From Chitinimonas arctica (lineage in GTDB: Bacteria > Pseudomonadota > Gammaproteobacteria > Burkholderiales > Chitinimonadaceae): a stretch of DNA of 64,000 nt. Below are positions 26,530 through 34,379 of this stretch, in pieces. Both the position numbers and the translations under genes were made by a program. Numbering within the stretch: position 1 is the stretch's first letter; each line of letters begins with the position of its first letter. The notes below the pieces were generated by a model. That model searched no databases, was not told where the DNA came from, and was given only the letters and a program-made list of their open reading frames with translations. Location of the stretch: assembly GCF_007431345.1 (NCBI RefSeq), contig NZ_CP041730.1, forward strand, positions 930,001 to 994,000. The letters run 5' to 3'.

Positions 26530-26901
26530 GGAAGCTCCTTGGGATCATCACCGCTGTATAGGAACGCATCCACCTGAAGTCATGGTCTTCCCTGCACTTC
26601 AACGTGAATTGAAGAATATACGTCAACGCCTTGGCCTGGATTGTTCGATACCGCACAGATTGGACGGTATGCCGCGCCTGAGAGAGGTAGGGCCTGCATC
26701 GTCGGTTGATCGTCCGGCGCGGTCGGGGCCTTGCCGCCAAGGCAGACTTGCAGGATTGAATTCGGCAGCCGGCAGACGTGTCGGCAAATTGAAAAGCCGT
26801 TCCGAAAAACAGATGCGCGACTGGATGCTGATGGCTTATAAGGCATTTGCGAGCAATACAAAAAAATCGGTTTGCCTACTCCCTCGCTGCAGGAGTCTTA
26901 C
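26530..26901. other. Divergent intergenic stretch between fabI and the effector-like gene
   Basis: Holds both upstream regions. I see no further gene. The last 60 bases turn AT-rich (AATACAAAAAAATCGG) and end in the ribosome site AGGAG at about 26891. No clear FNR/ANR box is visible upstream of fabI. Confidence 0.5.
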
Positions 26902-28602
26902 ATGCCCCCCATTCCGACCGCCATCTTCCATCGGCTTACCTGCATTCGTTCCCATCCCTCCCCAAAGCAGCCTGACAAACCCGCCCCTTCGCGTTCGCCC
27001 GAAAAGCAAAAAATAAAGGAGTACAACCTACAGTATGGTTTGCTCGGCCCCTGGACCGTGGAGACCTTTGCCAATGTCTCACTAAGTCCCAGCACCATTG
27101 TGGACGCTTGCCGTAACCGTGCCCCCTTGCTTCCGGCTGCAGCCGGCGGCATCTTTAGTCTAGCGGGGGGTGCGTTTGGCTTGGTCGACGCGAGCTTGAA
27201 TTGGCGTGCCACGATCAAGATGGCCATTGCCATCAGGAAGACGCAGGTGCAGAAGCGGGATAACAAACCCGATGCCAAGAAATTTGAAGCGAGCAAGACG
27301 GCGGAACGCAAGGAAGCCGGCGAACCCACCCCGATAGCGAGCCCTTTGACGGGTGCCTACGCCCACGCCCAGTACCGTGAGGCAAAAATCGGCTTGAAAC
27401 AGCAGATCAAGGCGGTGCCTACCAGCGCGGTTGAGTGGGCACGCGATGGCGTACTCCAGGTAGGGAATGCGGGACTGTCCATTATCGGCGCAGCCGAGGC
27501 CCTCGGTGCCGCCGTACATCTTGCCGCGCCGGCGGCGGGCATCGCGGGAGGCGCCGCGTCGGTGGCAAGTGGGGTAGCCCATATCGTTCAGGGCGGGCTG
27601 GCATGGCGCGCGACGAATAATGCGCGGCAAATTGCGAAACTTTTACGCGACAAAATGGAAGGGTGTCTGGATCGCAATCATAAACCTTCATTGGCAGAGC
27701 TGGCCGCTGCCCGGGAAGGCTTATTGAAGAAAGATGGTAGTTTGCCCGGAAAAAAAATCCCGGAGGACAATGTCCGCTTTTATAAATATAAAAACCTTGC
27801 CCATGATTTCAAACTGAATTCTCGCACGGAATACGAACACATTCAAAATGTATATAAATCTTTTTATGAGCAGTTTAGAATCAACCAAGATGCCGAACGA
27901 AGCGCACAGAAAGAGGAACGAAGCCATGCAAAAAAACGAATTCTCTATGGCGCCATTGGCGTTGCGGCAGGCGTGACTACCATCGCCCTGGCCGCGACAG
28001 GTGTCGGCTTGATTGCGCTGGCTGCAATCGGCGCGGCGGCGCTACTGGCAGGTGGTTTATGGATAGCGTATAGCACCCGCCGAAATCGCCAGCTATGCGA
28101 ACAAGCAAGAAAAGCATGGCACGACAATACGGCGCAAAAGAAAACCGCTGATGCACTCCATGATCAATTGCTCGCGACACTGGAAGCGCAAATAAAAACC
28201 GATGACCATGCGACAAACAACCATCTCGCGGCGACGTTGCTGGCGCGGCATTTAGGGGGCGGTAAAGAAGCAGCTAAAGCATGGGGCGCTCGGACGAGAG
28301 AAGACATCGCAGAGCATAAGCGTGAATTTTCGAAGTGGACCGCAGTAGACAATGGCGTTTTTAATGAAGGCAAAGGTGCGACAATTATTTCGGAGGCAGG
28401 GTTAAAAATCAGGCGGAAATTTTCCGTGCTATTTTTATTGCGGACAGGCATGAGTGAGCATGATATTCATGAGCTAAAAGTGTTATTGGCAAACGGACAA
28501 AAGGGAACTGCCATCCAAAGGATTAGCCAATTTTTATCGAATGACGGTGGTAGAGCGCTCTGGAAGCCGGAAGCTTCGGAAAGCAGTACGATACCGATTT
28601 AA
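26902..28602 (+). CDS. Effector- or toxin-like protein with repeated Gly/Ala-rich hydrophobic segments
   Basis: 566 residues from the ATG at 26902 (AGGAG eight bases upstream; a TTG at 26872 would add ten). No signal peptide; the first ~35 residues are Pro/Ser/Lys-rich. Two related blocks occur: ~75-130 (PAAAGGIFSLAGGAFGLVDA then LNWRAT) and ~205-260 (PAAGIAGGAASVASGVAHIV then LAWRATNNARQIAKLL). A third stronger membrane stretch lies at ~350-390 (AIGVAAGVTTIALAATGVGL and onward). Charged helices separate them. This architecture suits a membrane-inserting effector or toxin, but I recognise no family. A 3' fragment of a paralogue lies at 18523. The second gene follows after 17 bases. Confidence 0.6.
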   Translation: MPPIPTAIFHRLTCIRSHPSPKQPDKPAPSRSPEKQKIKEYNLQYGLLGPWTVETFANVSLSPSTIVDACRNRAPLLPAAAGGIFSLAGGAFGLVDASLNWRATIKMAIAIRKTQVQKRDNKPDAKKFEASKTAERKEAGEPTPIASPLTGAYAHAQYREAKIGLKQQIKAVPTSAVEWARDGVLQVGNAGLSIIGAAEALGAAVHLAAPAAGIAGGAASVASGVAHIVQGGLAWRATNNARQIAKLLRDKMEGCLDRNHKPSLAELAAAREGLLKKDGSLPGKKIPEDNVRFYKYKNLAHDFKLNSRTEYEHIQNVYKSFYEQFRINQDAERSAQKEERSHAKKRILYGAIGVAAGVTTIALAATGVGLIALAAIGAAALLAGGLWIAYSTRRNRQLCEQARKAWHDNTAQKKTADALHDQLLATLEAQIKTDDHATNNHLAATLLARHLGGGKEAAKAWGARTREDIAEHKREFSKWTAVDNGVFNEGKGATIISEAGLKIRRKFSVLFLLRTGMSEHDIHELKVLLANGQKGTAIQRISQFLSNDGGRALWKPEASESSTIPI

Positions 28603-28619
28603 ACGCGGAGAAAAATAGC

Positions 28620-29093
28620 ATGATGGAACCAGCCGGAATAACGCAAGCCGATATTTCTCTTAACTCCGGGTGGGTGCGATATTGCTCCACGCTGAGCCCG
28701 GATGTGATATCTATTTACAGCGAGGAAGTAAAAAAAGAAAATACCTTTCTGCATGATTACTTTGATGATTCGGAGGCCAAGTTCGATACTTTTCTACGCG
28801 ACGCGCGGCAAGCCGGGAAAAGTGATGACCAGATAAAAACACTTCTAAAATTACTGCCTGAATTATCACCCGGTACGCATTTAGGCAAGGAGCTGGTTGG
28901 ATTAGGGTTATTTAGCGAGGTTGGCTACAATGCTTGTTGCAATACGTTGCTGAATTTTATTTGCGAGAAAGATGTCCTTCTGTATGCCTTTACACGACCA
29001 GGCCCCTTGCTGGTAAAAAAGGAGATCACCAAGAAGGGTGAGGTGATGTATGTATACGAGCACGAAAAATTCGAATTTATCAGCAAAAAATAA
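28620..29093 (+). CDS. Unknown protein, operon partner of the effector-like gene
   Basis: 157 residues starting at tandem ATGs with GGAG upstream. The composition is acidic and mostly helical: EEVKKENTFLHDYFDDSEAKF, then DDQIKTLLKLLPELSPGTH, a Cys-Cys pair (YNACCNTLLNFICEKD) and a beta-type end (EVMYVYEHEKFEFISKK). No signal or membrane segment. Position and size would suit a chaperone, immunity or accessory protein for the preceding gene; this is inference. The GC content is clearly lower than in core genes. Confidence 0.55.
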   Translation: MMEPAGITQADISLNSGWVRYCSTLSPDVISIYSEEVKKENTFLHDYFDDSEAKFDTFLRDARQAGKSDDQIKTLLKLLPELSPGTHLGKELVGLGLFSEVGYNACCNTLLNFICEKDVLLYAFTRPGPLLVKKEITKKGEVMYVYEHEKFEFISKK

Positions 29094-29444
29094 TATCAAG
29101 AGAGACTAAGGATTGGCGAACTTGATCGGGTGTTGATTCATTTTGCAAAACAGATTGGTCCGGCTGGCTTTGAGCGTTTTCATCATGCCCAACACAATAC
29201 GGAGGACGTATTGCAAAAAGATCTATTCAGAGAGCCGATCCTGGGAAAGTTGAAAGAAACCGATTGCAATGATCATGCCTGTATCCGGCACGCAGAATTG
29301 ACAGGGATGCTATTTAATCGCTTCATGTCAAAGGAACAGTTACGGTATTTGGTCGAAAAATATGAATTATGCGACCTCACGGATGGCGCGCTGCATCCCC
29401 TGGCTTTTCCTCCGATCAAGCGTTGCCTTTGCGTGCCTCTATGA
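29094..29444 (+). pseudogene. Open frame continuing in phase after the stop at 29093
   Basis: After the TAA of the previous gene the same frame stays open for 116 codons to 29444, with normal-looking protein sequence (IGELDRVLIHFAKQIGPAGF, MSKEQLRYLVEKYELCDLTD). There is no good ribosome site for a separate start; the first candidate is GTG at 29130. Either the upstream gene once extended through here and was cut by a nonsense change, or this is a short separate gene or gene fragment with the same phase by chance. Family unknown. Confidence 0.4.
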
Positions 29445-29489
29445 CAGCAGAGGTAAATCGAACCGGCGTCGGCACCAGGTGTTGTAATG

Positions 29490-29515
29490 AAAAAGCCCCA
29501 ACTGAAGTCGGGGCT
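29490..29515 (-). terminator. Rho-independent terminator for leftward transcription
   Basis: On the minus strand AGCCCC, a ten-base loop and GGGGCT are followed by TTTTT. It lies left of the integrase stop and the tRNA fragment, so it would end leftward prophage transcripts at the element border. Confidence 0.65.
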
Positions 29516-29623
29516 CTAAAAGTGTTGTCGCTACCATGTTGTCATTACCCGACAAAGCAGGTCGAAAACAGTCATGAGAATGACAACATGCAAAATCCAA
29601 GTTATTGATTTTGCAGGAATTCT

Positions 29624-29651
29624 TGGCGGAGAGGGGGGGATTCGAACCCCC
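29624..29651 (-). other. tRNA-Ser 3'-end fragment, prophage attachment site
   Basis: Read on the minus strand the 28 bases form a T-arm (GGGGG-TTCGAATC-CCCCC) and a 3' acceptor half ending CTCTCCGCCA, as in tRNA-Ser. No matching 5' half (GGAGAG...) is found within the next 90 bases, where the integrase gene ends instead. This is the usual footprint of an element integrated into a tRNA 3' end: one border keeps only the 3' fragment, the other the whole tRNA. I do not see the intact partner in this window. Confidence 0.75.
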
Positions 29652-29673
29652 TATATAACTCGACGCCACCGTA

Positions 29674-30849
29674 TTATACGGCTTCACGGTGGCGTAATGC
29701 TGGCGTTTTGACAAAAACTTCCAAAGCCTTATTCCCAGCAGTTGGATTTGCATCTGGTATCCACCGCCCATATACGCGCGCAATCATAGTCCAATCGCTA
29801 TGCCCCATTTGTTGGGCTACCCACATTGGCGACTCCCCCGCCGAAAGCATCATAGACGCATAGGTGTGGCGCGTTTGATACGGTCTTCGGTAGCGAATCT
29901 TGGCCTGTGTAAGCGCTCTTGTCCAAAAGGATCGAATTTGTTGATCTCCTGTCCATGGCAGCCCTGTATGAGGATTCAAAAAGACACGATTGCTGGGGTG
30001 CAATCTAGTATGTTGTTTCTGTTCCTTCAAAGCGGTAAGCGCCGGCTCCAATAGCTTGACATCTCGCTTACCCGCTTTGGTCTTGGGCACTTCCGGATCT
30101 TTGGCCGCCAAAGTCTTTGCCCGGCTTACGCGGAAACTTCCCCGCCGCCAATCAATGTCTCCCCATTCCAGTGCAATAAACTCAGACGTTCGTAGTCCGG
30201 TCCACAGTGCAAACTGAACTAAATTATGGAATTGACCATCAATGCTTGCCAGAATTATGGCTTGCTCGTCGGGACTGAAAGGATCGACATCATCATCTTC
30301 CTTTACAGCTTCTTTGCGCTTGTAGGACCACCCATAAAGCGGATTCATCTCGATCAGCTCATCATCTACAGCTTCCTGCAGGGCAATGCGTAACGGGGAG
30401 AGAATGTTGGAAATGCGTTTGTTTCCGCATTCCAAGGAATGACACCACCCCCTAATTGTTGCGCGCTTAAGTGCGTCAAGCTTTAAATTGCCAAAATTCG
30501 GAATCAAAATATTGAGCATTATCTTACGGTAGCCATCGAATGTACTAGCCTTTACGTGCTTTCTTTGACGCTCAAGCCACGCATCCAGAAATACTTCCAC
30601 CGTCAGTATCTGCCCCTTCCGCTCCACATATTTTTCAGCTTTTGAGGATTCGGGAAACGTTGCTAGATAGTTGAAGGTTCCTTTTGAAATTGAGTCCTCG
30701 ATTGCGGCCTTGTATTTTTCCGCTGCCTTAAGATTAGCGGGGGTGGGCTTAAGCCTAATTCTCTCTCTACAACGTTCTCCACGATAGAAAAACGTGATTT
30801 CGATGCTGCTCGCTGAGGCAGCTCGTACACCGCGCCTGATTCCACCCAA
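29674..30849 (-). CDS. int: Prophage tyrosine-recombinase integrase
   Basis: 391 residues. The arm-type DNA-binding start (GVRAASASSIEITFFYRGERCRERIRL) is followed by a SAM-like core-binding domain and the catalytic domain: Arg in LWTGLRTSEFIALEWGDI, then RRPYQTRHTYASMML (H-x-x-R region, Arg in QTRHT), and the Tyr region MGHSDWTMIARVYGRW. It should integrate into and excise from the tRNA-Ser site 23 bases beyond its stop. Its 5' part overlaps xis by 187 bases in another frame, as in related phages where int and xis are cotranscribed. Confidence 0.93.
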   Translation of the reverse strand: MGGIRRGVRAASASSIEITFFYRGERCRERIRLKPTPANLKAAEKYKAAIEDSISKGTFNYLATFPESSKAEKYVERKGQILTVEVFLDAWLERQRKHVKASTFDGYRKIMLNILIPNFGNLKLDALKRATIRGWCHSLECGNKRISNILSPLRIALQEAVDDELIEMNPLYGWSYKRKEAVKEDDDVDPFSPDEQAIILASIDGQFHNLVQFALWTGLRTSEFIALEWGDIDWRRGSFRVSRAKTLAAKDPEVPKTKAGKRDVKLLEPALTALKEQKQHTRLHPSNRVFLNPHTGLPWTGDQQIRSFWTRALTQAKIRYRRPYQTRHTYASMMLSAGESPMWVAQQMGHSDWTMIARVYGRWIPDANPTAGNKALEVFVKTPALRHREAV

Positions 30850-31004
30850 GTTTCATACCCTTTCAAATCCATCAGCACCCTTCCATCAGGCGCTTTTATC
30901 CATACCTGGTCTTGAAGCCAGACACCCCGTGCAACTTTTTTCCTTATTGCATCGGCTGAATATCCGGACAATTCCGCCAGCTTTTCAATCGTAACGTAGC
31001 GAAT
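30663..31004 (-). CDS. xis: Excisionase-like protein, probable ATT start
   Basis: The recognisable frame includes IRYVTIEKLAELSGYSADAI, then ARGVWLQDQVWIKAPDGRVL and MDLKGYETWVE, the pattern of winged-helix excisionases of lambdoid/Mu-like phages. The first ATG (30971) would remove the first half of the DNA-binding helix. Upstream in frame there is no ATG, GTG or TTG at the right place, but AAAGGAG lies eight bases before an ATT at 31004, giving 113 residues with the usual start. I therefore favour the rare ATT start. The C-terminal 60 residues overlap int. Confidence 0.75.
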   Translation of the reverse strand: MRYVTIEKLAELSGYSADAIRKKVARGVWLQDQVWIKAPDGRVLMDLKGYETWVESGAVYELPQRAASKSRFSIVENVVERELGLSPPPLILRQRKNTRPQSRTQFQKEPSTI

Positions 31005-31039
31005 AACCGCCCTCTCCTTTTAAAATTAGTTGCGCTTCT

Positions 31040-31249
31040 TTAGTCGGCGTAGATTTTTCGGAGGCTATAGCGTGGTTTTTGGTCGGTCACCGATTCGACG
31101 ACAACCGAACCTTCAGTAACCAATATACCGAGCTCCTCGCATACGATCTTTGCATCGAGGAGTAGTCCATTTGCCAATTCATCGATGCTTACGCTGCTGC
31201 CGACCTGAAGCGCGGCAATCAGCAGAGCCCTGGTGTTTGTTCTGTTCAA
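31040..31249 (-). CDS. Small phage protein, winged-helix-like
   Basis: 69 residues: MNRTNTRALLIAALQVG, SIDELANGLLLDAKIVCEEL and a basic beta tail. The helix pattern with SIDELAN...LGILVTEGSV looks like a small winged helix. Unknown role; part of the leftward early operon. Confidence 0.5.
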   Translation of the reverse strand: MNRTNTRALLIAALQVGSSVSIDELANGLLLDAKIVCEELGILVTEGSVVVESVTDQKPRYSLRKIYAD

Positions 31250-31290
31250 AATTTTCTCTCAATTCTGCGAGGTATATTGGCTGGGCTGGC

Positions 31291-31527
31291 TTATATCGTC
31301 ACCATTTGCTGTAGGGCCTCAGCGGCAACGACCGCTACCGGTGCCACATCTGCCTTGGCAATGCGGCGCAGCGCAGCGATGGCAATCGCGGTATCGCGCT
31401 GAAGTGTCTTCAAGAGAATCTCTGCCATATCGGCCCGGACGGCCAATTGGGCGTTGTGGTACTGCAAGGCAATCAGGGTGTCATCGTCCGACGACCCGCC
31501 GGATAGGGTGCTGGCGTCTAAATACAT
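31291..31527 (-). CDS. Small prophage protein of unknown function
   Basis: 78 residues from the ATG at 31527; the longer frame to 31638 crosses a terminator hairpin and is unlikely. Ala-rich helices (LQYHNAQLAVRADMAEILL, AIAALRRIAKADV). No family recognised. It lies downstream of the terminator at 31586, so full expression would need antitermination or a separate promoter. Confidence 0.45.
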   Translation of the reverse strand: MYLDASTLSGGSSDDDTLIALQYHNAQLAVRADMAEILLKTLQRDTAIAIAALRRIAKADVAPVAVVAAEALQQMVTI

Positions 31528-31585
31528 GGGATGGCTTTCTGTTTTGAGGTATCCCGACACCGGCACGCAATTTCGTCCGGGCAGG

Positions 31586-31617
31586 AAAAAGCCCCCAGCT
31601 TTTTGGGCTCTGGGGGC
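31586..31617 (-). terminator. Intrinsic terminator inside the leftward early operon
   Basis: On the minus strand GCCCCCAG and CTGGGGGC form a stem around a loop, followed by TTTTT. It sits between the SSB-like gene and the genes leading to xis/int, and may separate recombination genes from excision genes unless read through. Confidence 0.7.
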
Positions 31618-31708
31618 TCGGTGAAGGGAGATGAGCAATCCGCCTACGCCGTAGTCCTTTTCAGGCTGAGCGGCGAATTACGGACGGATTTCGGTCTTTG
31701 ATGGGGCG

Positions 31709-32359
31709 TTAGAACGGGATGTCGCAGTCGTCAAAACTATCGCTGCTGGCCGGCCCTGCCGGCGCAGTATTGCTCTTGCCTACCGATAGTTTCTTCAGTG
31801 CCTTGTCCTTGAGCGAGGCTTTCATCCGGTCAAGCATCTCGGCCTTGGGTGCCCGGCGCAGAATCTCGGAGGCCAGCATGCGGGTATCCGGGTTGAAGAC
31901 GCTGTGCAGATCTATCCGGTTGGCGACCTTAATTTCTTGCGCTTGATCGAGGTATTCCTCGGGCGCTAGTTGCAGCAGCAGGCCGATGCGCTTGCCGGCC
32001 AGCTCGGCATAGGCTTCCACATCCTTCGGCACCTTGGCGCCGGCCTTGTGATCGTACAGCTCGATTGTCTGCCGCGTGGCCTGGATGCCACGTAGGGATA
32101 GGCACGTCATGATGGCGTGCAGTACATTATTGCCTGTGAGCATTTCGCCACTGGCCTTGGCCGTCCACAGCGTAATGCGTGCCTCTTGCTTATCGGTATC
32201 CTCGAAATGCAGTTCGATACCTTCGGTACCGGTGCGGCTGGATTTGACCGCAATGGCGTATTTGAAAGCGCCGATATACTCACCCGTGGTTTGGATGCGG
32301 CTGGATTTCGCATCGGCCTTTTCGGCAGCCTTGGTGTCGAGATTATAAGAACGGGGCAT
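31709..32359 (-). CDS. Phage single-stranded-DNA-binding-like protein with SSB-type C-terminal tip
   Basis: 216 residues from the ATG at 32359 (MPRSYNLDTKAAEKADAKS). The C-terminus reads SSDSFDDCDIPF, almost the DDDIPF tip by which bacterial SSB recruits RecO, PriA, exonuclease I and others. The N-terminal ~100 residues are a beta-rich module (GAFKYAIAVKSSRTGTEGIEL, EARITLWTAKASG) compatible with an OB fold. It lies next to a Sak4-like ATPase, and Sak4 recombinases commonly act with an SSB-like partner. I infer a single-strand annealing/recombination cofactor; the OB fold itself is not proven by the sequence. Confidence 0.65.
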   Translation of the reverse strand: MPRSYNLDTKAAEKADAKSSRIQTTGEYIGAFKYAIAVKSSRTGTEGIELHFEDTDKQEARITLWTAKASGEMLTGNNVLHAIMTCLSLRGIQATRQTIELYDHKAGAKVPKDVEAYAELAGKRIGLLLQLAPEEYLDQAQEIKVANRIDLHSVFNPDTRMLASEILRRAPKAEMLDRMKASLKDKALKKLSVGKSNTAPAGPASSDSFDDCDIPF

Positions 32360-32379
32360 GCAGATTCCTTGTTGGGGTA

Positions 32380-33045
32380 TTAGGCAGCGGGTGCGTGCGT
32401 GGTCGAAATGCCGTAGTAGTCGCATAGGCAGGCATCCACAGCAGCCAGGTCGTTGTCGATCAGTTGGTCGGGGAACATGTCGGGCGGCGCCTTGACCGTG
32501 TCGCTGCCGTTGTTGATCGTGCTGAATTGGAAGCGGCGATCCGTCACCACAGTGCGCAGCACAATGGTGAACAAGCCTTCCAGGGTGATTTTGTCGTCCA
32601 GCAGCTTGCCGATGGTCTTCATCTTCACCCGGCCGTATTCGTCGTTCTGGGTATGGGCCAGGATGTAGACCCGCACGTCGTCGGGCAGGTTGTTGGCGAC
32701 GGTGAGGATGTCCCAGGCATGCCGGCCGATCTCGGTGTACTTGTCGAACCCCCTCTCGTTGGATCGCCGCATGAACTCGTTCGCTAGCACATACTGGAAG
32801 TCGTCCAACACGATGATTTTGCGGCTGGTCTTCTGCATCAGGTTGATGATGCGAGCGCTGAAGTCGCTGACGAAGATATTGCCGGGTTGTTTCTTCTCTC
32901 TGTCCATGCGCGCCCAGCCCGTCGAGCGGAATGGCAAGGGCTTGCGCACGGCCTGGATCAACAGCGTTTGTGCGGGATCAAGGTCGCGCAGGCTATAGGT
33001 CTTACCCGTCCCGGATTCGCCCAGGACGATGGTGGCAATACTCAT
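32380..33045 (-). CDS. Sak4-like phage recombination ATPase
   Basis: 221 residues. Walker A is GESGTGKTYSLRDLDP and Walker B KIIVLDDFQYVL, followed by a sensor segment VRVYILAHTQNDEYGR. This compact RecA-core layout is that of Sak4/AAA_24 NTPases, which promote single-strand annealing in phages. Its neighbours, an SSB-tip protein and a Gp157-like protein, form the same recombination module seen in other temperate phages. The start at 33045 has a normal upstream region (AAGGAAGCCC). Confidence 0.85.
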   Translation of the reverse strand: MSIATIVLGESGTGKTYSLRDLDPAQTLLIQAVRKPLPFRSTGWARMDREKKQPGNIFVSDFSARIINLMQKTSRKIIVLDDFQYVLANEFMRRSNERGFDKYTEIGRHAWDILTVANNLPDDVRVYILAHTQNDEYGRVKMKTIGKLLDDKITLEGLFTIVLRTVVTDRRFQFSTINNGSDTVKAPPDMFPDQLIDNDLAAVDACLCDYYGISTTHAPAA

Positions 33046-33053
33046 GGGCTTCC

Positions 33054-33551
33054 TTATCGAATATCGAGGCGCTGACCGCGTGCCAGGTGGGCACCGGGCA
33101 CGTCGCGGCCGGCTTTGATGGCTTCGGCGATCAGCTTCTTGTCGGGCAGGGCCGGTGGGGGATCGGGTTGGCGCATAAACTCGGACGGGATCTGGCTGGC
33201 GGCATCGATCACCACGCTTTCCGGATTGCTGCGGATCGCCACCTTGAAGTAGGGGCTTTCGATCACGCTGATTTGGGTCGCCTGCATCGCGCCCTTGAGA
33301 TAGTCGCGCAGGTTCTCGGCCCGGCTTTCCATCGCACGGCGGCGTTCAGCCATTTGTTTCTCGGCAGCATTGATCGCTTCGGCATTGGCTTCGAGATTGC
33401 GGATAAACATCGCCACATTGGTGGCTTTGATCTCCAGGGCGCCGGCTAGCCCTTCGAGGGTATCGGCAACAATTTCCGGCGGCAGGTCCAGATCAGCCAG
33501 CCTTTCGGCGGCGGTGCGGTATTCCTTGGCTAAGACGTATAAAGCGGTCAT
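33054..33551 (-). CDS. Siphovirus Gp157-like protein
   Basis: 165 residues. A long helical region (YVLAKEYRTAAERLADLDLP, AMESRAENLRDYLKGAMQ) precedes the small beta segment SPYFKVAIRSNPESVVI and IPSEFMRQPDPPPALPDKKL, matching the Gp157 family. The family is common in phage recombination regions; a role in resistance to host defence was proposed for Streptococcus phage members, but the mechanism is unclear. Confidence 0.85.
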   Translation of the reverse strand: MTALYVLAKEYRTAAERLADLDLPPEIVADTLEGLAGALEIKATNVAMFIRNLEANAEAINAAEKQMAERRRAMESRAENLRDYLKGAMQATQISVIESPYFKVAIRSNPESVVIDAASQIPSEFMRQPDPPPALPDKKLIAEAIKAGRDVPGAHLARGQRLDIR

Positions 33552-33569
33552 GCATCTCCTTTTGGATAA

Positions 33570-33716
33570 CTACGGTTCAAGCCAGCCGACCAGGGCGGAG
33601 ACGCCGACCCAGCCGGCCAGCCAGAGGCAAGCCCAGACGGCGATTTGCCTGGCTTGCGGTGTGGGCTCGGCGGGGTCGGTTTCCAGCCCTTGGCGGCTGG
33701 TCGACGGTGGAATCAT
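33570..33716 (-). CDS. Tiny single-pass membrane protein of the prophage
   Basis: 48 residues. A polar start (MIPPSTSRQGLETDPAEP) is followed by one hydrophobic helix (IAVWACLWLAGWVGVSALVG). The ATG is at 33716, two bases before the stop of the zinc-ribbon gene ends. Unknown function. Confidence 0.5.
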   Translation of the reverse strand: MIPPSTSRQGLETDPAEPTPQARQIAVWACLWLAGWVGVSALVGWLEP

Positions 33717-33718
33717 GG

Positions 33719-33865
33719 CTAGGCTTTCTGGCGGGCCAGATAGCCCGCAGTGATGTCGGCGCTGTCGCAGTGGGCGCAGTCCTGATAACCGCGCCCCTGG
33801 GCGTCGCCCGTGTTGTGACAAGTCGTGCAATTGCGGTACCAGCTTGGTTCGGTTGGTTGGGTCAC
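33719..33865 (-). CDS. Small zinc-ribbon prophage protein
   Basis: 48 residues with a GTG start at 33865 that overlaps the previous stop (GTGA). It holds two CxxC-type pairs, NCTTCHNTGDAQGRG and DCAHCDSAD, in the spacing of a DnaJ-like zinc ribbon. Such proteins are frequent in phage early operons; function unknown. The translational coupling on both sides supports that it is real. Confidence 0.65.
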   Translation of the reverse strand: MTQPTEPSWYRNCTTCHNTGDAQGRGYQDCAHCDSADITAGYLARQKA

Positions 33866-34101
33866 GCAGCCTGCCGCAGGTCGTATTCATCTTCGTGCAG
33901 GCCCAACATCTGTTCGATTTCGAGGATTTGCCTCTCTGTGAGGAGCGGCAGGATATTGACGTCACCCGCCAACACCCATGTGGTTAGATATTCCTCGGCG
34001 CGGCCTGGATAAGTCGCGCTGCGGGCCTCCGCAGGGGTGTAGTCGTAGGTGACTTCCAGTTCGACGCCCTTGTAGAAAAGGATTCGGGAATAGGACTGCA
34101 A
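33862..34101 (-). CDS. First gene of the leftward prophage operon, unknown function
   Basis: 79 residues from a TTG at 34101, chosen because GGAG lies seven bases upstream just after a terminator; the longer frame reaching 34602 runs through that terminator and leader. The protein begins with a beta domain (RILFYKGVELEVTYDYTPAE) and ends in an acidic helix (TERQILEIEQMLGLHEDEYD). Phage proteins with the GVELEVxYDYxPAE block are common near the start of early operons; no biochemical role known. Confidence 0.65.
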   Translation of the reverse strand: MQSYSRILFYKGVELEVTYDYTPAEARSATYPGRAEEYLTTWVLAGDVNILPLLTERQILEIEQMLGLHEDEYDLRQAA

Positions 34102-34111
34102 GGTGGACTCC

Positions 34112-34149
34112 AAAAAAATCGCCGCGCACTGCAAACGCAGCGGCGGCGA
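34112..34149 (-). terminator. Leader terminator of the leftward early operon (tL-like)
   Basis: On the minus strand TCGCCGCCGCTGC pairs with GCAGTGCGCGGCGA, followed by TTTTTTT (34118-34112), directly before the ribosome site of the first gene. Transcripts from PL at ~34700 must pass it, so early gene expression probably depends on antitermination or attenuation. Confidence 0.8.
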
Positions 34150-34379
34150 AAAACGCCTGTGTGACCAGGCGTCCAAGGCAAAAGGTTGAGGGTCGCCCTC
34201 AAGGCCGGGAACTGGCCAGCATTTACTGCCACACAAGGCTTCCGACCGGACGTGGCAGCCCAATTCCCGGGCTTGAAGGCACCCGCCTTTCCGGGTGGTC
34301 AGCAGCATATGCACATTCGCGGCTGCGTCGCGTTTCTCCCGCCTAACGGCATCCCATGTGCCATGGTGGAGGGACTTCC

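Noticed and set aside
26111..27016. 301-codon plus-strand frame opposite fabI
   Set aside because: Shadow of fabI running on into the intergenic stretch.
29624..29716. A complete tRNA-Ser gene
   Set aside because: Only the T-arm and 3' acceptor half are present; the 5' half is replaced by integrase coding sequence.
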